Assembly: GCA_027064945.1 (NCBI GenBank)
Contig: JAMOPB010000473.1
Span: 1-5,522, forward strand
Origin: Candidatus Cloacimonadota bacterium
Lineage (GTDB): Bacteria; Cloacimonadota; Cloacimonadia; Cloacimonadales; TCS61
Direction: 5' to 3'
Length of the DNA: 5,522 nucleotides
Part shown: in pieces, positions 1 through 5,522 of the stretch
How positions within the stretch are numbered: position 1 is the stretch's first letter
Layout of the letters: every line of letters begins with the position of its first letter
Position numbers and translations under genes: made by a program
Notes under the pieces: generated by a model
What the model saw: only the letters and a program-made list of their open reading frames with translations
The model's database searches: none
Told to the model about the DNA's origin: nothing

Positions 1-449
1 ATCAAGCAAATGTTTCTTGGATAGATAAATTTGAGGCAGATGAAAATGGAATCATTCTTTTTACAGAATCTGATTATGGCAACACTGCTATCCAAAATTC
101 CGGTTCATATGGTCAAAAAACAATTGTTTCTTCATATTCATTATCCAAGCTTGTAGATAATGGAGCATCTACAAAAGATGAACTTCTTTCTAGAATAATG
201 TCTTTTTTCAGAGAACAGAATTCTCTGGATTCTCCAGAAAATGCAACTATTTCAATATCAAATAATTGTGTTGAAATTTCTTGGGATAATGTTGAATGGG
301 CATCCTCATATAAAGTCTTTTCATCTGATAATCCTAATTCAGGTTTTGAAGAAGAATTATCAGGCACATTCTTGGGTACCAGCTGGCAGAAAGAATGTGC
401 TGAAACCAAAAAGTTTTATTATGTGAAAGCAATCAGAGCGGAAAACTAA
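1..449 (+). CDS. C-terminal part of a probable extracellular protein with fibronectin-III-like tail (5'-truncated)
   Basis: The reading frame is open from position 3 to the TAA at 447-449 and gives the last 148 residues; the start lies outside the window. An ATG at 198 is internal and has no sensible ribosome binding site, so it is not taken as the start. Two parts are visible. Residues about 15-70 of the fragment (ILFTESDYGNTAI, then GSYGQKTIVSSYSLSKLVD and a helix ending in LLSRIMSFF) look like the end of a larger alpha/beta domain, perhaps of the glutamine-amidotransferase or peptidase-associated kind seen in secreted proteins; I cannot name it firmly. Residues about 80-146 (VEISWDNVEWASSYKVF ... 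GTSW ... KKFYYVKAI) have the beta-strand spacing of a fibronectin type III domain, with the W, the SYKV strand and the final YYVKA strand. Such tails are common in surface and secreted proteins of Cloacimonadota-like bacteria (recall, not searched). No relation to the transporter downstream is evident. Confidence 0.8.
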   Translation, partial: QANVSWIDKFEADENGIILFTESDYGNTAIQNSGSYGQKTIVSSYSLSKLVDNGASTKDELLSRIMSFFREQNSLDSPENATISISNNCVEISWDNVEWASSYKVFSSDNPNSGFEEELSGTFLGTSWQKECAETKKFYYVKAIRAEN

Positions 450-590
450 AAATAGCAAAAAGCAGATCAGCCAGTAGTTCTATTGCTTGAAAATTATTGC
501 TAATGTAAAATAAAAAAATTGACAGTCTAATTGGCAAAAAAGATTGTAACGTATCTAAAATTTCCAGAAATATATTTTAAGGAGATAATT
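450..590 (+). promoter_or_regulatory. Intergenic region with putative operon promoter and leader
   Basis: This 141-bp gap separates the upstream gene from the ATPase. The best sigma-70-like pair I can see is TTGCTT at 483-488 and TAAAAT at 506-511 with a 17-bp spacer, predicting a start near 518; the -10 matches the consensus at 5 of 6 positions and the -35 at only 3 of 6. A perfect TTGACA lies at 519-524 but has no credible -10 box at 16-18 bp. Within the predicted leader, ACAGTCT (522-528) can pair with AGATTGT (541-547) around a 12-base loop, with one G-U pair. No intrinsic terminator for the upstream gene is visible, so read-through into the operon is possible. The promoter rules of this lineage are unknown to me, so the exact boxes are tentative. 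Confidence 0.35.
579..584 (+). promoter_or_regulatory. Ribosome binding site that fixes the ATPase start at TTG 591
   Basis: AAGGAG lies six bases before the TTG at 591. Neither the in-frame TTG at 531 nor the in-frame ATG at 621 has a comparable purine-rich site at the right distance. The resulting protein begins close to the first beta-strand of NBD1, as usual in this family. Confidence 0.85.
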
Positions 591-2117
591 TTGTATAATA
601 ACCAACCAAAAGCTGTTGAAATGAAAAAAATTACTAAGAAGTTTGGTAATTTTATCGCAAATAACAGTATTGATTTAACGGTTCATAAAGGAGAAGTTCA
701 TGCATTATTAGGAGAAAATGGTGCTGGAAAATCTACTCTTATGAATATCCTTTATGGATTGTATTCTGCAACATCGGGTGAAATTTGGATTAATGAGAAA
801 TTATGTAAAATCAATTCACCTAATGATGCTATTGAAAACGGCATAGGAATGGTGCATCAGCATTTTATGCTGGTTAAACCATTTACAGTAACGCAAAATA
901 TTGTGCTTGGAATGGAACCGAAAACTGCTTGGCGAACTATCAATATGAAAAAAGCAGAAGCAGATGTGAAACGTATTTCCGAAAAATATGGATTAATTGT
1001 AGATCCTAAAGCGAAAATACAAGATATTTCTGTGGGAATGGAACAAAGAGTGGAAATATTAAAAGCGTTGTATCGTGGCGCTGAAACATTAATTTTGGAT
1101 GAGCCTACAGCAGTACTTACGCCCCAAGAGATAAAAGAATTGATGCAAATTCTAAGAAATCTAACACAAGAAGGTAAAACTATTATTTTGATAAGTCATA
1201 AGCTTAAAGAGATCAAGGAAGCTGCCGATTATTGTACTATTATCCGTAGAGGTAAGAAAATAGATACTGTAAAAGTAGCAGATGTTACTCAATCAGATTT
1301 AGCTTCCAAGATGGTAGGAAGGGAAGTAAATTTCAAAGTTGATAAGAAAGAAAAAGCACCCGGCAATGTTTCTTTGGAAATCAAAGATTTAGTTGTGGAA
1401 GATAATCGTGGGATAAAAGCTGTGAATGGCTTAAGTCTAAGTTTACGAAAGGGTGAAATATTGGGAATTGCCGGAATTGATGGTAATGGACAAAGTGAAT
1501 TAGTGGAAGCTTTAACCGGCTTACGATCTGTAGAATCCGGAAAAATTTTGATGAATAATAAGGATATTACAGGGAAAACACCATTACAGATTTTTGAGCA
1601 TAAAATTTCATCGATTCCTGAAGATCGTCAAAAACACGGATTAGTTTTAGATTTTAATGTGGCAGAAAACCTTGTTCTGGAAAAACATGATAAATCACCA
1701 TTCGCCGAAAAAGGTATTTTACAACATGAAGAAATAATTAATCATGCTAATGAATTAATAGAAAAATTTGATATCAGACCAGTTGGCTGTTGGCACAAAA
1801 GTGCCAGAAGTTTATCGGGTGGGAATCAGCAGAAAGTTATAATTGCACGCGAAGTTACAAATGATCCTGAAGTGCTAATTGCAGTACAACCTACACGTGG
1901 TCTTGACGTTGGCGCAATAGAATATGTTCATAAAGCTTTAGTTAAGCAACGTAATGAGAACAAAGCTGTTCTATTGGTTTCCTTGGAATTAGACGAAGTG
2001 ATGAACGTTTCCGATCGAATTGCTGTGATCTATGAAGGAAAAATAGTTGATGTGATTCCTGCAAAAGGAGCTGATATGAATGAAATTGGTTTAATGATGG
2101 CAGGAGGGAAAAAATAA
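591..2117 (+). CDS. BMP-type nucleoside ABC transporter, double-domain ATP-binding protein
   Basis: A 508-residue cytoplasmic ATPase that powers the importer encoded by the next three genes; the length fits the family (about 510). It is a fusion of two ABC domains. NBD1: Walker A GENGAGKST at 41-49, Q-loop glutamine at 90, signature region SVGMEQ at 147-152, Walker B LILDEP at 167-172, H-loop histidine at 203. NBD2: Walker A replaced by GIDGNGQSE at 295-303 (no lysine), SIPEDR at 341-346, full signature LSGGNQQK at 408-415, Walker B replaced by LIAVQP at about 429-434 (no D or E), and VSLEL where the H-loop histidine would be. This reciprocal degeneracy is normal for the BMP and related sugar-type importers (RbsA-like), leaving one active ATP site. 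GGNQQK and QPTRGLDVGAIE favour the nucleoside (B. subtilis YufO/NupO-like) group. The start is TTG, chosen for AAGGAG at 579-584. The stop overlaps the next ATG by one base (TAATG), and AGGAGGG at 2102-2108 within this gene serves the permease. Confidence 0.96.
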   Translation: MYNNQPKAVEMKKITKKFGNFIANNSIDLTVHKGEVHALLGENGAGKSTLMNILYGLYSATSGEIWINEKLCKINSPNDAIENGIGMVHQHFMLVKPFTVTQNIVLGMEPKTAWRTINMKKAEADVKRISEKYGLIVDPKAKIQDISVGMEQRVEILKALYRGAETLILDEPTAVLTPQEIKELMQILRNLTQEGKTIILISHKLKEIKEAADYCTIIRRGKKIDTVKVADVTQSDLASKMVGREVNFKVDKKEKAPGNVSLEIKDLVVEDNRGIKAVNGLSLSLRKGEILGIAGIDGNGQSELVEALTGLRSVESGKILMNNKDITGKTPLQIFEHKISSIPEDRQKHGLVLDFNVAENLVLEKHDKSPFAEKGILQHEEIINHANELIEKFDIRPVGCWHKSARSLSGGNQQKVIIAREVTNDPEVLIAVQPTRGLDVGAIEYVHKALVKQRNENKAVLLVSLELDEVMNVSDRIAVIYEGKIVDVIPAKGADMNEIGLMMAGGKK

Positions 2118-3253
2118 TGAAAAATAAATGGCAAAAATTTTCCCAATTGTTTTCCAATAATACACTACTATTTACACTCGTTTCAATCTTCCTAGGATTA
2201 TTGATAGGAGCAATTATTCTTTTAGCTGCCGGATTTAATCCACTGCTTGCATATTCAACCATTATTACCGGTATTTTTGGAAGATGGAAATATATTTCAT
2301 ATACAATTATCAAAGCTACACCGCTAATTCTTACAGGATTGAGTATCACATTTGCATTCAGAACCGGATTGTTTAATATCGGTGCTGAAGGTCAATTTAT
2401 CATTGGTTCTGTTACTGCAGCGGCAGCAGGATATTTTTTTCATTTACCTTGGTTTATCCATATTCCTGTAGTACTTTTCCTAGCTATGTTAGCTTCCGGA
2501 ATGTGGGGTGGAGTAGCAGGTTTCTTGAAAGCAAAATTTGGCGTAAATGAAGTAATTTCGACGATTATGTTAAATTGGATTGCTTTATATTTACAAAATT
2601 TATTAGTATATACAAAGGGTTTCCAAAAGCCAGGCGGAGAAACTTCTTATGATGTTCAGCCCAGTGCAATAATTACTGTTTTAAATAATTGGAAATTATC
2701 ACCTGAAGGAAGGCTGTGGCTATCAGATCATCCGATTTTGAGTGATATATTAAAAACACCGATTAACTTTGGTTTTATTTTTGCACTTATCGCAGCATTT
2801 TTGGTGTGGTTTATCCTAAAACATACTACCTTAGGATACAAATTAAGAGCTGTTGGACTTAATAAGCATGCTGCCAAATATGGTGGTATAAATGTTAATA
2901 AAAATATGATTATCTCAATGACAATTGCCGGAGCTTTAGCAGGTTTGGCAGGAGCAGTTCAAGTGATGGGAGTTGCTCATAATGTTTCTTTATTAGCTGC
3001 GATGGAAGGATATGGATTTGATGGAATTGCCGTTTCATTAATCGGAAGCAATACAGCTATCGGTTGTGTTTTTTCAGGAATACTCTTTGGTGCATTAAAA
3101 TATGGAGGTCAAAAAATCCAACCTATTATGGGTGCACCATCTGAGATTGTAAACATAGTTATTGGTATAATTGTATTTTTCATTGCTATTCCAAGATTGA
3201 TAGCTCTTCTAATTAAAATATTTAATAAAAAGGATAAAAAAGATGTTAGATAG
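2117..3253 (+). CDS. BMP-type nucleoside ABC transporter, permease subunit 1
   Basis: A 378-residue integral membrane protein of the BPD_transp_2 (LivH/RbsC/YufP-like) permease family, forming one half of the transport channel. About nine hydrophobic segments are visible, roughly at residues 17-38, 62-79, 92-108, 113-137, 145-166, 218-235, 264-287, 303-326 and 343-366. Family landmarks are FRTGLFNIGAEGQ at 81-93, FGVNEVISTIMLNWIA at 141-156, and TTLGYKLRAVGLN at 237-249 followed by HAAKYGGI. The last of these is the cytoplasmic stretch before a membrane helix and probably contacts the ATPase. The N-terminus is positively charged (KNKWQK), as is the C-terminal tail. Residues about 167-217 form a long, mostly polar segment between helices that varies between family members. 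Translation is probably coupled to the ATPase through the TAATG overlap, with AGGAGGG eight bases before the ATG. In known relatives this subunit pairs with the shorter permease encoded next. Confidence 0.95.
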   Translation: MKNKWQKFSQLFSNNTLLFTLVSIFLGLLIGAIILLAAGFNPLLAYSTIITGIFGRWKYISYTIIKATPLILTGLSITFAFRTGLFNIGAEGQFIIGSVTAAAAGYFFHLPWFIHIPVVLFLAMLASGMWGGVAGFLKAKFGVNEVISTIMLNWIALYLQNLLVYTKGFQKPGGETSYDVQPSAIITVLNNWKLSPEGRLWLSDHPILSDILKTPINFGFIFALIAAFLVWFILKHTTLGYKLRAVGLNKHAAKYGGINVNKNMIISMTIAGALAGLAGAVQVMGVAHNVSLLAAMEGYGFDGIAVSLIGSNTAIGCVFSGILFGALKYGGQKIQPIMGAPSEIVNIVIGIIVFFIAIPRLIALLIKIFNKKDKKDVR

Positions 3254-4181
3254 TATAGCCTTAATTTTAGGAACAACATTAATGTATTCAACTCCCTTGA
3301 TATTTGCGTCGTTAGGTGGTGTTATTAGTGAAAATTCAGGGGTAGTAAATATTGGTTTGGAAGGTATGATGGTAATCGGTGCATTTATGGGTGCAACCGT
3401 TGGTTATTATTCAGGAAATCCTTGGCTTGGTTTTTTATCCGGCGGATTAGCCGGTGGAGTTTTTGGCTTTTTACATGCTGTTGCTTGCGTTACATTTAGT
3501 GCTGATCAAATAGTTTCCGGTATTGCAATAAACTTCTTAGGACCCGGATTAGCTCTTTTTCTTAGTAGAATTTTCTTTTCGGGAGCTACTATGACAAAAG
3601 CTATTGATTTGAATAATAAAATGCCTCGACCTTTAGCAAATTTATTTCCAAGAGATAGCTTTGGATATTATTTTTTAGGAAATAGATATGCAACTGTATA
3701 TTTAGCATTTATAGCAGTATTTATCGTGTGGTTTATATTGTATAAAACAAGTTTAGGATTAAGGATCAGAGCAGTTGGCGAGCATCCTGCAGCTGCAGAT
3801 ACTTTAGGGGTGAACGTTAAAAATATCCGCTATTGGACAACTACGTTTTCCGGAGTTTTCGCCGGATTTGGCGGTGCTGCAATGAGTTTGGCTATTGTTT
3901 CAAATTTCAGACCAACATTAATTTCAGGTCATGGATTTATTGCTTTAGCTGCAATGATTTTTGGAAAATGGAAGCCACATGGAGCTATGATGGCATGTTT
4001 ACTTTTTGGTGGAGCTCAAGGAATTACTGTATTTTTAGGACAATTTGATCTAAATATTCCAACACAATTATTTGCAATGTTGCCTTATGTACTCACTTTA
4101 GTTATTTTAGTAGCTTTTGTAGGAAGATCTGCTGCACCGGCAGCCGATGGTATTCCATACGAAAAAGAGAACAAGATATAA
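3243..4181 (+). CDS. BMP-type nucleoside ABC transporter, permease subunit 2
   Basis: A 312-residue integral membrane protein of the same permease superfamily as its neighbour but of the second (YufQ/NupQ-like) type, completing the heterodimeric channel; the length is typical (about 305-320). Landmarks are TPLIFASLGG at 17-26, SENSGVVNIGLEGMM at 29-43, ADQIVSGIAIN at 87-97, TSLGLRIRAVGEHPAAADT at 169-187, GHGFIALAAMIFGKWKP at 229-245 and FAMLPYVLTLVIL at 277-289. Eight or so hydrophobic segments can be drawn. The shared pattern NIG-x-EG plus LG-x-(K/R)-(L/I)-RAVG in both permeases shows that they are distant paralogues. The ATG at 3243 is supported by AAGGA at 3230-3234, eight bases upstream, and by the family's usual N-terminus. 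It overlaps the previous gene by 11 bp, so coupled translation is likely. The ATG at 3282 would cut into the first conserved segment and is not preferred. Confidence 0.95.
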   Translation: MLDSIALILGTTLMYSTPLIFASLGGVISENSGVVNIGLEGMMVIGAFMGATVGYYSGNPWLGFLSGGLAGGVFGFLHAVACVTFSADQIVSGIAINFLGPGLALFLSRIFFSGATMTKAIDLNNKMPRPLANLFPRDSFGYYFLGNRYATVYLAFIAVFIVWFILYKTSLGLRIRAVGEHPAAADTLGVNVKNIRYWTTTFSGVFAGFGGAAMSLAIVSNFRPTLISGHGFIALAAMIFGKWKPHGAMMACLLFGGAQGITVFLGQFDLNIPTQLFAMLPYVLTLVILVAFVGRSAAPAADGIPYEKENKI

Positions 4182-4247
4182 AAAAAACGATTGACGTGAA
4201 TTTGCTTAATTATGCAAATTTGAAAGGAAAATTCAAAGGAGGAATTT
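4182..4247 (+). promoter_or_regulatory. Intercistronic gap with inverted repeats and strong ribosome binding site
   Basis: This 66-bp gap is the only sizeable break within the operon. AATTTGC at 4199-4205 and GCAAATT at 4214-4220 form a perfect 7-bp inverted repeat around an 8-base loop. A second repeat, TTTGAA at 4219-4224 and TTCAAA at 4232-4237, overlaps it by two bases, so the two hairpins exclude each other if both are real. There is no T-run after either, so they are not terminators. AAAGGAGG at 4235-4242 sits five bases before the ATG and is the strongest ribosome binding site in the window. TTGACG at 4191-4196 resembles a -35 box but lacks a convincing -10. A role in raising binding-protein output or protecting its mRNA is inference; short AT-rich repeats can arise by chance. 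Confidence 0.4.
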
Positions 4248-5246
4248 ATGGTTAAAAAATTATTAGTGTTATTGATTTTGGCGGTGCTGGTTCTGGCAGG
4301 CTGTGGTCAAGCTAAAAAAGAAACAGGAATTAAAGTTGCTATGGTGACAGATGTTGGTGGTGTGAATGATCAATCTTTCAATCAATCAGCTTGGGAAGGT
4401 TTACAAAGAGCAGAAAAAGAACTCGGTGTTACTGTTAATTATGTAGAAAGTAAACAAGATGCAGATTATAAACCAAATATGGAAACATTGTTAGATGCTA
4501 AAAATGATCTAATATTAGGAATCGGATTTAAAATGGGAGAAGCTTTAAGTGAATCTGCTGCAAATAATCCGGAACAGAAATATGCAGGTATCGATTGTTT
4601 CTTTGATGCTCCAACACCAAACTTGGTAGGGATCTTATTCAAAGAACAAGAACCTTCATTCTTAGTAGGTTACATTGCCGGTAAAATGACAAAAACTAAT
4701 AAAGTTGGTTTTGTGGGCGGAATGGATTTCTTTGTAATTCACAAATTCCATTACGGATTTATGGCCGGTGTAAAATATGCAAATCCTGAATGCGAAATTC
4801 TTGTACAATATGCTGATTCATTTACTGATGCTGCAAAAGGAAAAGCTATTGCTAACCAAATGTATAAAAATGGTGCTGATATTGTATATCATGCTGCAGG
4901 TGGCGTAGGTGACGGTGTAATTGAAGCAGCGAAAGAACAAAATAAATATGCTATTGGTGTTGATAGAGATCAAAATGATCTTGCACCGGATAATGTAATT
5001 ACTAGCGCAATGAAGCGTGTAGATAATGCTATCTTCAATCTTACACAGACATTGGTTAACGGACAATTCCCAGGTGGATCAAATGTTGTGTACGGTTTAA
5101 AAGAAGGCGGAGTTGATATAGCTCCATCATCTAGCAAGCATGTTCCTGCTGAAATCTTGGAAGAAGTAGAAAAAATCAAAGCACAAATTATTGCCGGAGA
5201 AATTATACCTCCAACAAATGCTGAAGAATTTAAAAACTTTAAGTAA
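4248..5246 (+). CDS. BMP/PnrA-family substrate-binding lipoprotein (probable nucleoside binder)
   Basis: A 332-residue periplasmic or surface-anchored binding protein that captures substrate for the importer. The N-terminus is a lipoprotein signal: KK at 3-4, a hydrophobic core at 5-17, and lipobox LAGC with the lipidated Cys at 19. The mature part has the two-lobed PnrA/TmpC/BmpA fold signature: VTDVGGVNDQSFNQSAWEG at 33-51, GIGF at 91-94, EQEPSFLVGYIAG at 133-145, GFVGGM at 154-159, FHYGFMAGVKYANP at 167-180, HAAGGVGDGVIEAA at 215-228, GVDRDQ at 237-242, TSAMKRVDNAI at 252-262 and YGLKEGGVDIA at 282-292. In characterised relatives the NDxSFN region and the GVDxDQ aspartate contribute to base and ribose recognition; Treponema PnrA and Borrelia Bmp proteins bind purine nucleosides. 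The exact substrate here cannot be read from sequence. It is the last gene of the operon, behind AAAGGAGG and followed by a strong terminator. In B. subtilis yufNOPQ the binding protein comes first, so the order differs. Confidence 0.96.
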   Translation: MVKKLLVLLILAVLVLAGCGQAKKETGIKVAMVTDVGGVNDQSFNQSAWEGLQRAEKELGVTVNYVESKQDADYKPNMETLLDAKNDLILGIGFKMGEALSESAANNPEQKYAGIDCFFDAPTPNLVGILFKEQEPSFLVGYIAGKMTKTNKVGFVGGMDFFVIHKFHYGFMAGVKYANPECEILVQYADSFTDAAKGKAIANQMYKNGADIVYHAAGGVGDGVIEAAKEQNKYAIGVDRDQNDLAPDNVITSAMKRVDNAIFNLTQTLVNGQFPGGSNVVYGLKEGGVDIAPSSSKHVPAEILEEVEKIKAQIIAGEIIPPTNAEEFKNFK

Positions 5247-5261
5247 GATTTAAATTATAGT

Positions 5262-5270
5262 TGTTATAAA
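5262..5270 (+). promoter_or_regulatory. Possible extended -10 promoter for nfo
   Basis: TGTTATAAA matches an extended -10 element (TGn followed by TATAAA, 5 of 6 to consensus). No -35 box is evident 16-18 bp upstream, which extended -10 promoters can tolerate. Its predicted start, near 5277, lies inside the left arm of the terminator hairpin, so this transcript would lack most of that arm and could not form the terminator. It is a prediction from a short motif in AT-rich DNA. Confidence 0.3.
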
Positions 5271-5299
5271 AGAGGATAATTTCGATTATCCTCTTTTTT
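5268..5299 (+). terminator. Rho-independent terminator of the transporter operon
   Basis: AAAAGAGGATAAT (5268-5280) and ATTATCCTCTTTT (5285-5297) form a perfect 13-bp stem closed by a TTCG tetraloop (5281-5284), with a six-T run at 5294-5299. It begins 21 bases after the binding-protein stop codon and ends the operon. On the opposite strand the stem is followed by only four T's, so it is mainly a + strand terminator. Confidence 0.94.
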
Positions 5300-5314
5300 C
5301 ATAGGAGTTTTTAT

Positions 5315-5522
5315 ATGAAATATTTAGGAGCACATGTAAGTGCATCCGGCGGAGTGCAAAATGCTCCAATAAACGCACATGAAATTGGAGCTGACTCATT
5401 CGCTTTGTTTACAAAAAATCAACGAAGATGGGAAAGTAAACCACTAACCAATTCCGATATAAGCAGTTTTAAAAAGAATTGCTCCGAATTGGAATTTCAA
5501 TTGGATAAAATTTTGCCGCATG
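5315..5522 (+). CDS. nfo: Endonuclease IV (AP endonuclease), N-terminal part, 3'-truncated by window end
   Basis: The first 69 codons of a zinc-dependent apurinic/apyrimidinic endonuclease of base-excision repair, which cuts the DNA backbone 5' of abasic sites. The N-terminus MKYLGAHVSASGG, then ADSFALFTKNQRRW at about 26-39, closely matches E. coli Nfo (MKYIGAHVSAAGG ... FALFTKNQRQW) with no gaps. Arg37 corresponds to the DNA-probing arginine of E. coli Nfo, and the last complete codon, His69 in ILPH, corresponds to its first zinc ligand. The full protein should be about 280 residues; the remaining metal ligands lie outside the window. The ATG is supported by AGGAG at 5303-5307, seven bases upstream. 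The gene begins only 15 bases after the operon terminator, so it needs read-through or a promoter overlapping that terminator. There is no functional link to nucleoside uptake beyond general nucleic-acid metabolism. Confidence 0.96.
   Translation, partial: MKYLGAHVSASGGVQNAPINAHEIGADSFALFTKNQRRWESKPLTNSDISSFKKNCSELEFQLDKILPH

Noticed and set aside
113..409. 98-codon open frame on the minus strand
   Set aside because: It lies wholly inside the + strand partial gene, whose frame gives domain-like sequence. The minus translation is low-complexity, resembles no family I know, and has no ribosome binding site that I can see.
453..502. TAGCAA (453-458) pairing with TTGCTA (497-502), and a small CAGTA/TATTG hairpin, as a terminator of the upstream gene
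   Set aside because: The stems are short, weak or widely spaced, and neither is followed by a T-run on the + strand.
519..550. TTGACA at 519-524 as the main operon promoter
   Set aside because: No reasonable -10 box lies 16-18 bp downstream (GATTGT at 17 bp; TGTAAC only at 20 bp). TTGCTT-17-TAAAAT just upstream is a slightly better, though still weak, candidate.
450..590. Purine or other nucleoside-related riboswitch ahead of the operon
   Set aside because: I looked for the conserved core and three-way-junction layout of purine aptamers and saw none; only one short hairpin is evident.
1942..2349. 135-codon open frame on the minus strand
   Set aside because: It spans the end of the ATPase and the start of permease 1, both strongly conserved on the + strand, so it is a shadow frame.
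3833..4048. 71-codon open frame on the + strand in another frame of permease 2
   Set aside because: It overlaps conserved permease segments and its Cys/Trp/Phe-rich translation is typical of a frame-shifted reading.
4818..5179. Two open frames on the minus strand opposite the binding-protein gene
   Set aside because: They cover conserved BMP motifs (GVDRDQ, TSAMKRVDNAI) on the + strand and show no family features of their own.

Overview
The window is an AT-rich bacterial segment (about one-third GC by eye) with every recognisable gene on the + strand. It holds the 3' end of an extracellular-type protein, a complete four-gene ABC importer operon of the BMP (basic membrane protein, PnrA/TmpC/Nup-like) nucleoside class, and the 5' end of an endonuclease IV gene. 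Shine-Dalgarno sequences are clear (AAGGAG, AGGAGGG, AAAGGAGG). The C-terminal domain of the first, partial gene resembles the fibronectin-III-like tails I associate with Candidatus Cloacimonadota and related FCB-group bacteria. That assignment is an inference from recall, not a search result.

Layout: 1-449 is the last 148 codons of a probably secreted protein ending in a fibronectin-III-like domain. 450-590 is non-coding and probably carries the operon promoter and a short leader. 591-2117 is the double-NBD ATPase, starting at a TTG directly behind AAGGAG. An in-frame TTG at 531 would give a longer protein but is unsupported. 2117-3253 and 3243-4181 are two homologous-in-type but different permeases, coupled to their upstream neighbours by 1-bp and 11-bp overlaps. 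4182-4247 is a 66-bp gap with small inverted repeats and a very strong ribosome binding site. 4248-5246 is the lipoprotein substrate-binding protein. 5268-5299 is a textbook intrinsic terminator with a TTCG tetraloop. 5315-5522 is the start of nfo (endonuclease IV), cut by the window edge just after the codon for the expected first zinc ligand, His69.

How the genes work together: the lipoprotein binds a nucleoside (purine nucleosides in the best-known relatives) outside the cytoplasmic membrane, the two permeases form the channel, and the ATPase drives import. The ATPase shows the asymmetric pattern normal for this class: NBD1 has intact Walker A, Walker B and H-loop but a degenerate signature, while NBD2 has the reverse. 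The binding protein is encoded last, after the gap, which would let it be translated or stabilised separately from the membrane parts.

I found no mobile element, CRISPR array, RNA gene or clearly new system. The points most worth checking are a possible nfo promoter nested in the foot of the operon terminator, the corrected TTG start of the ATPase, and the leader and gap structures. The rest looks like ordinary housekeeping and transport sequence.
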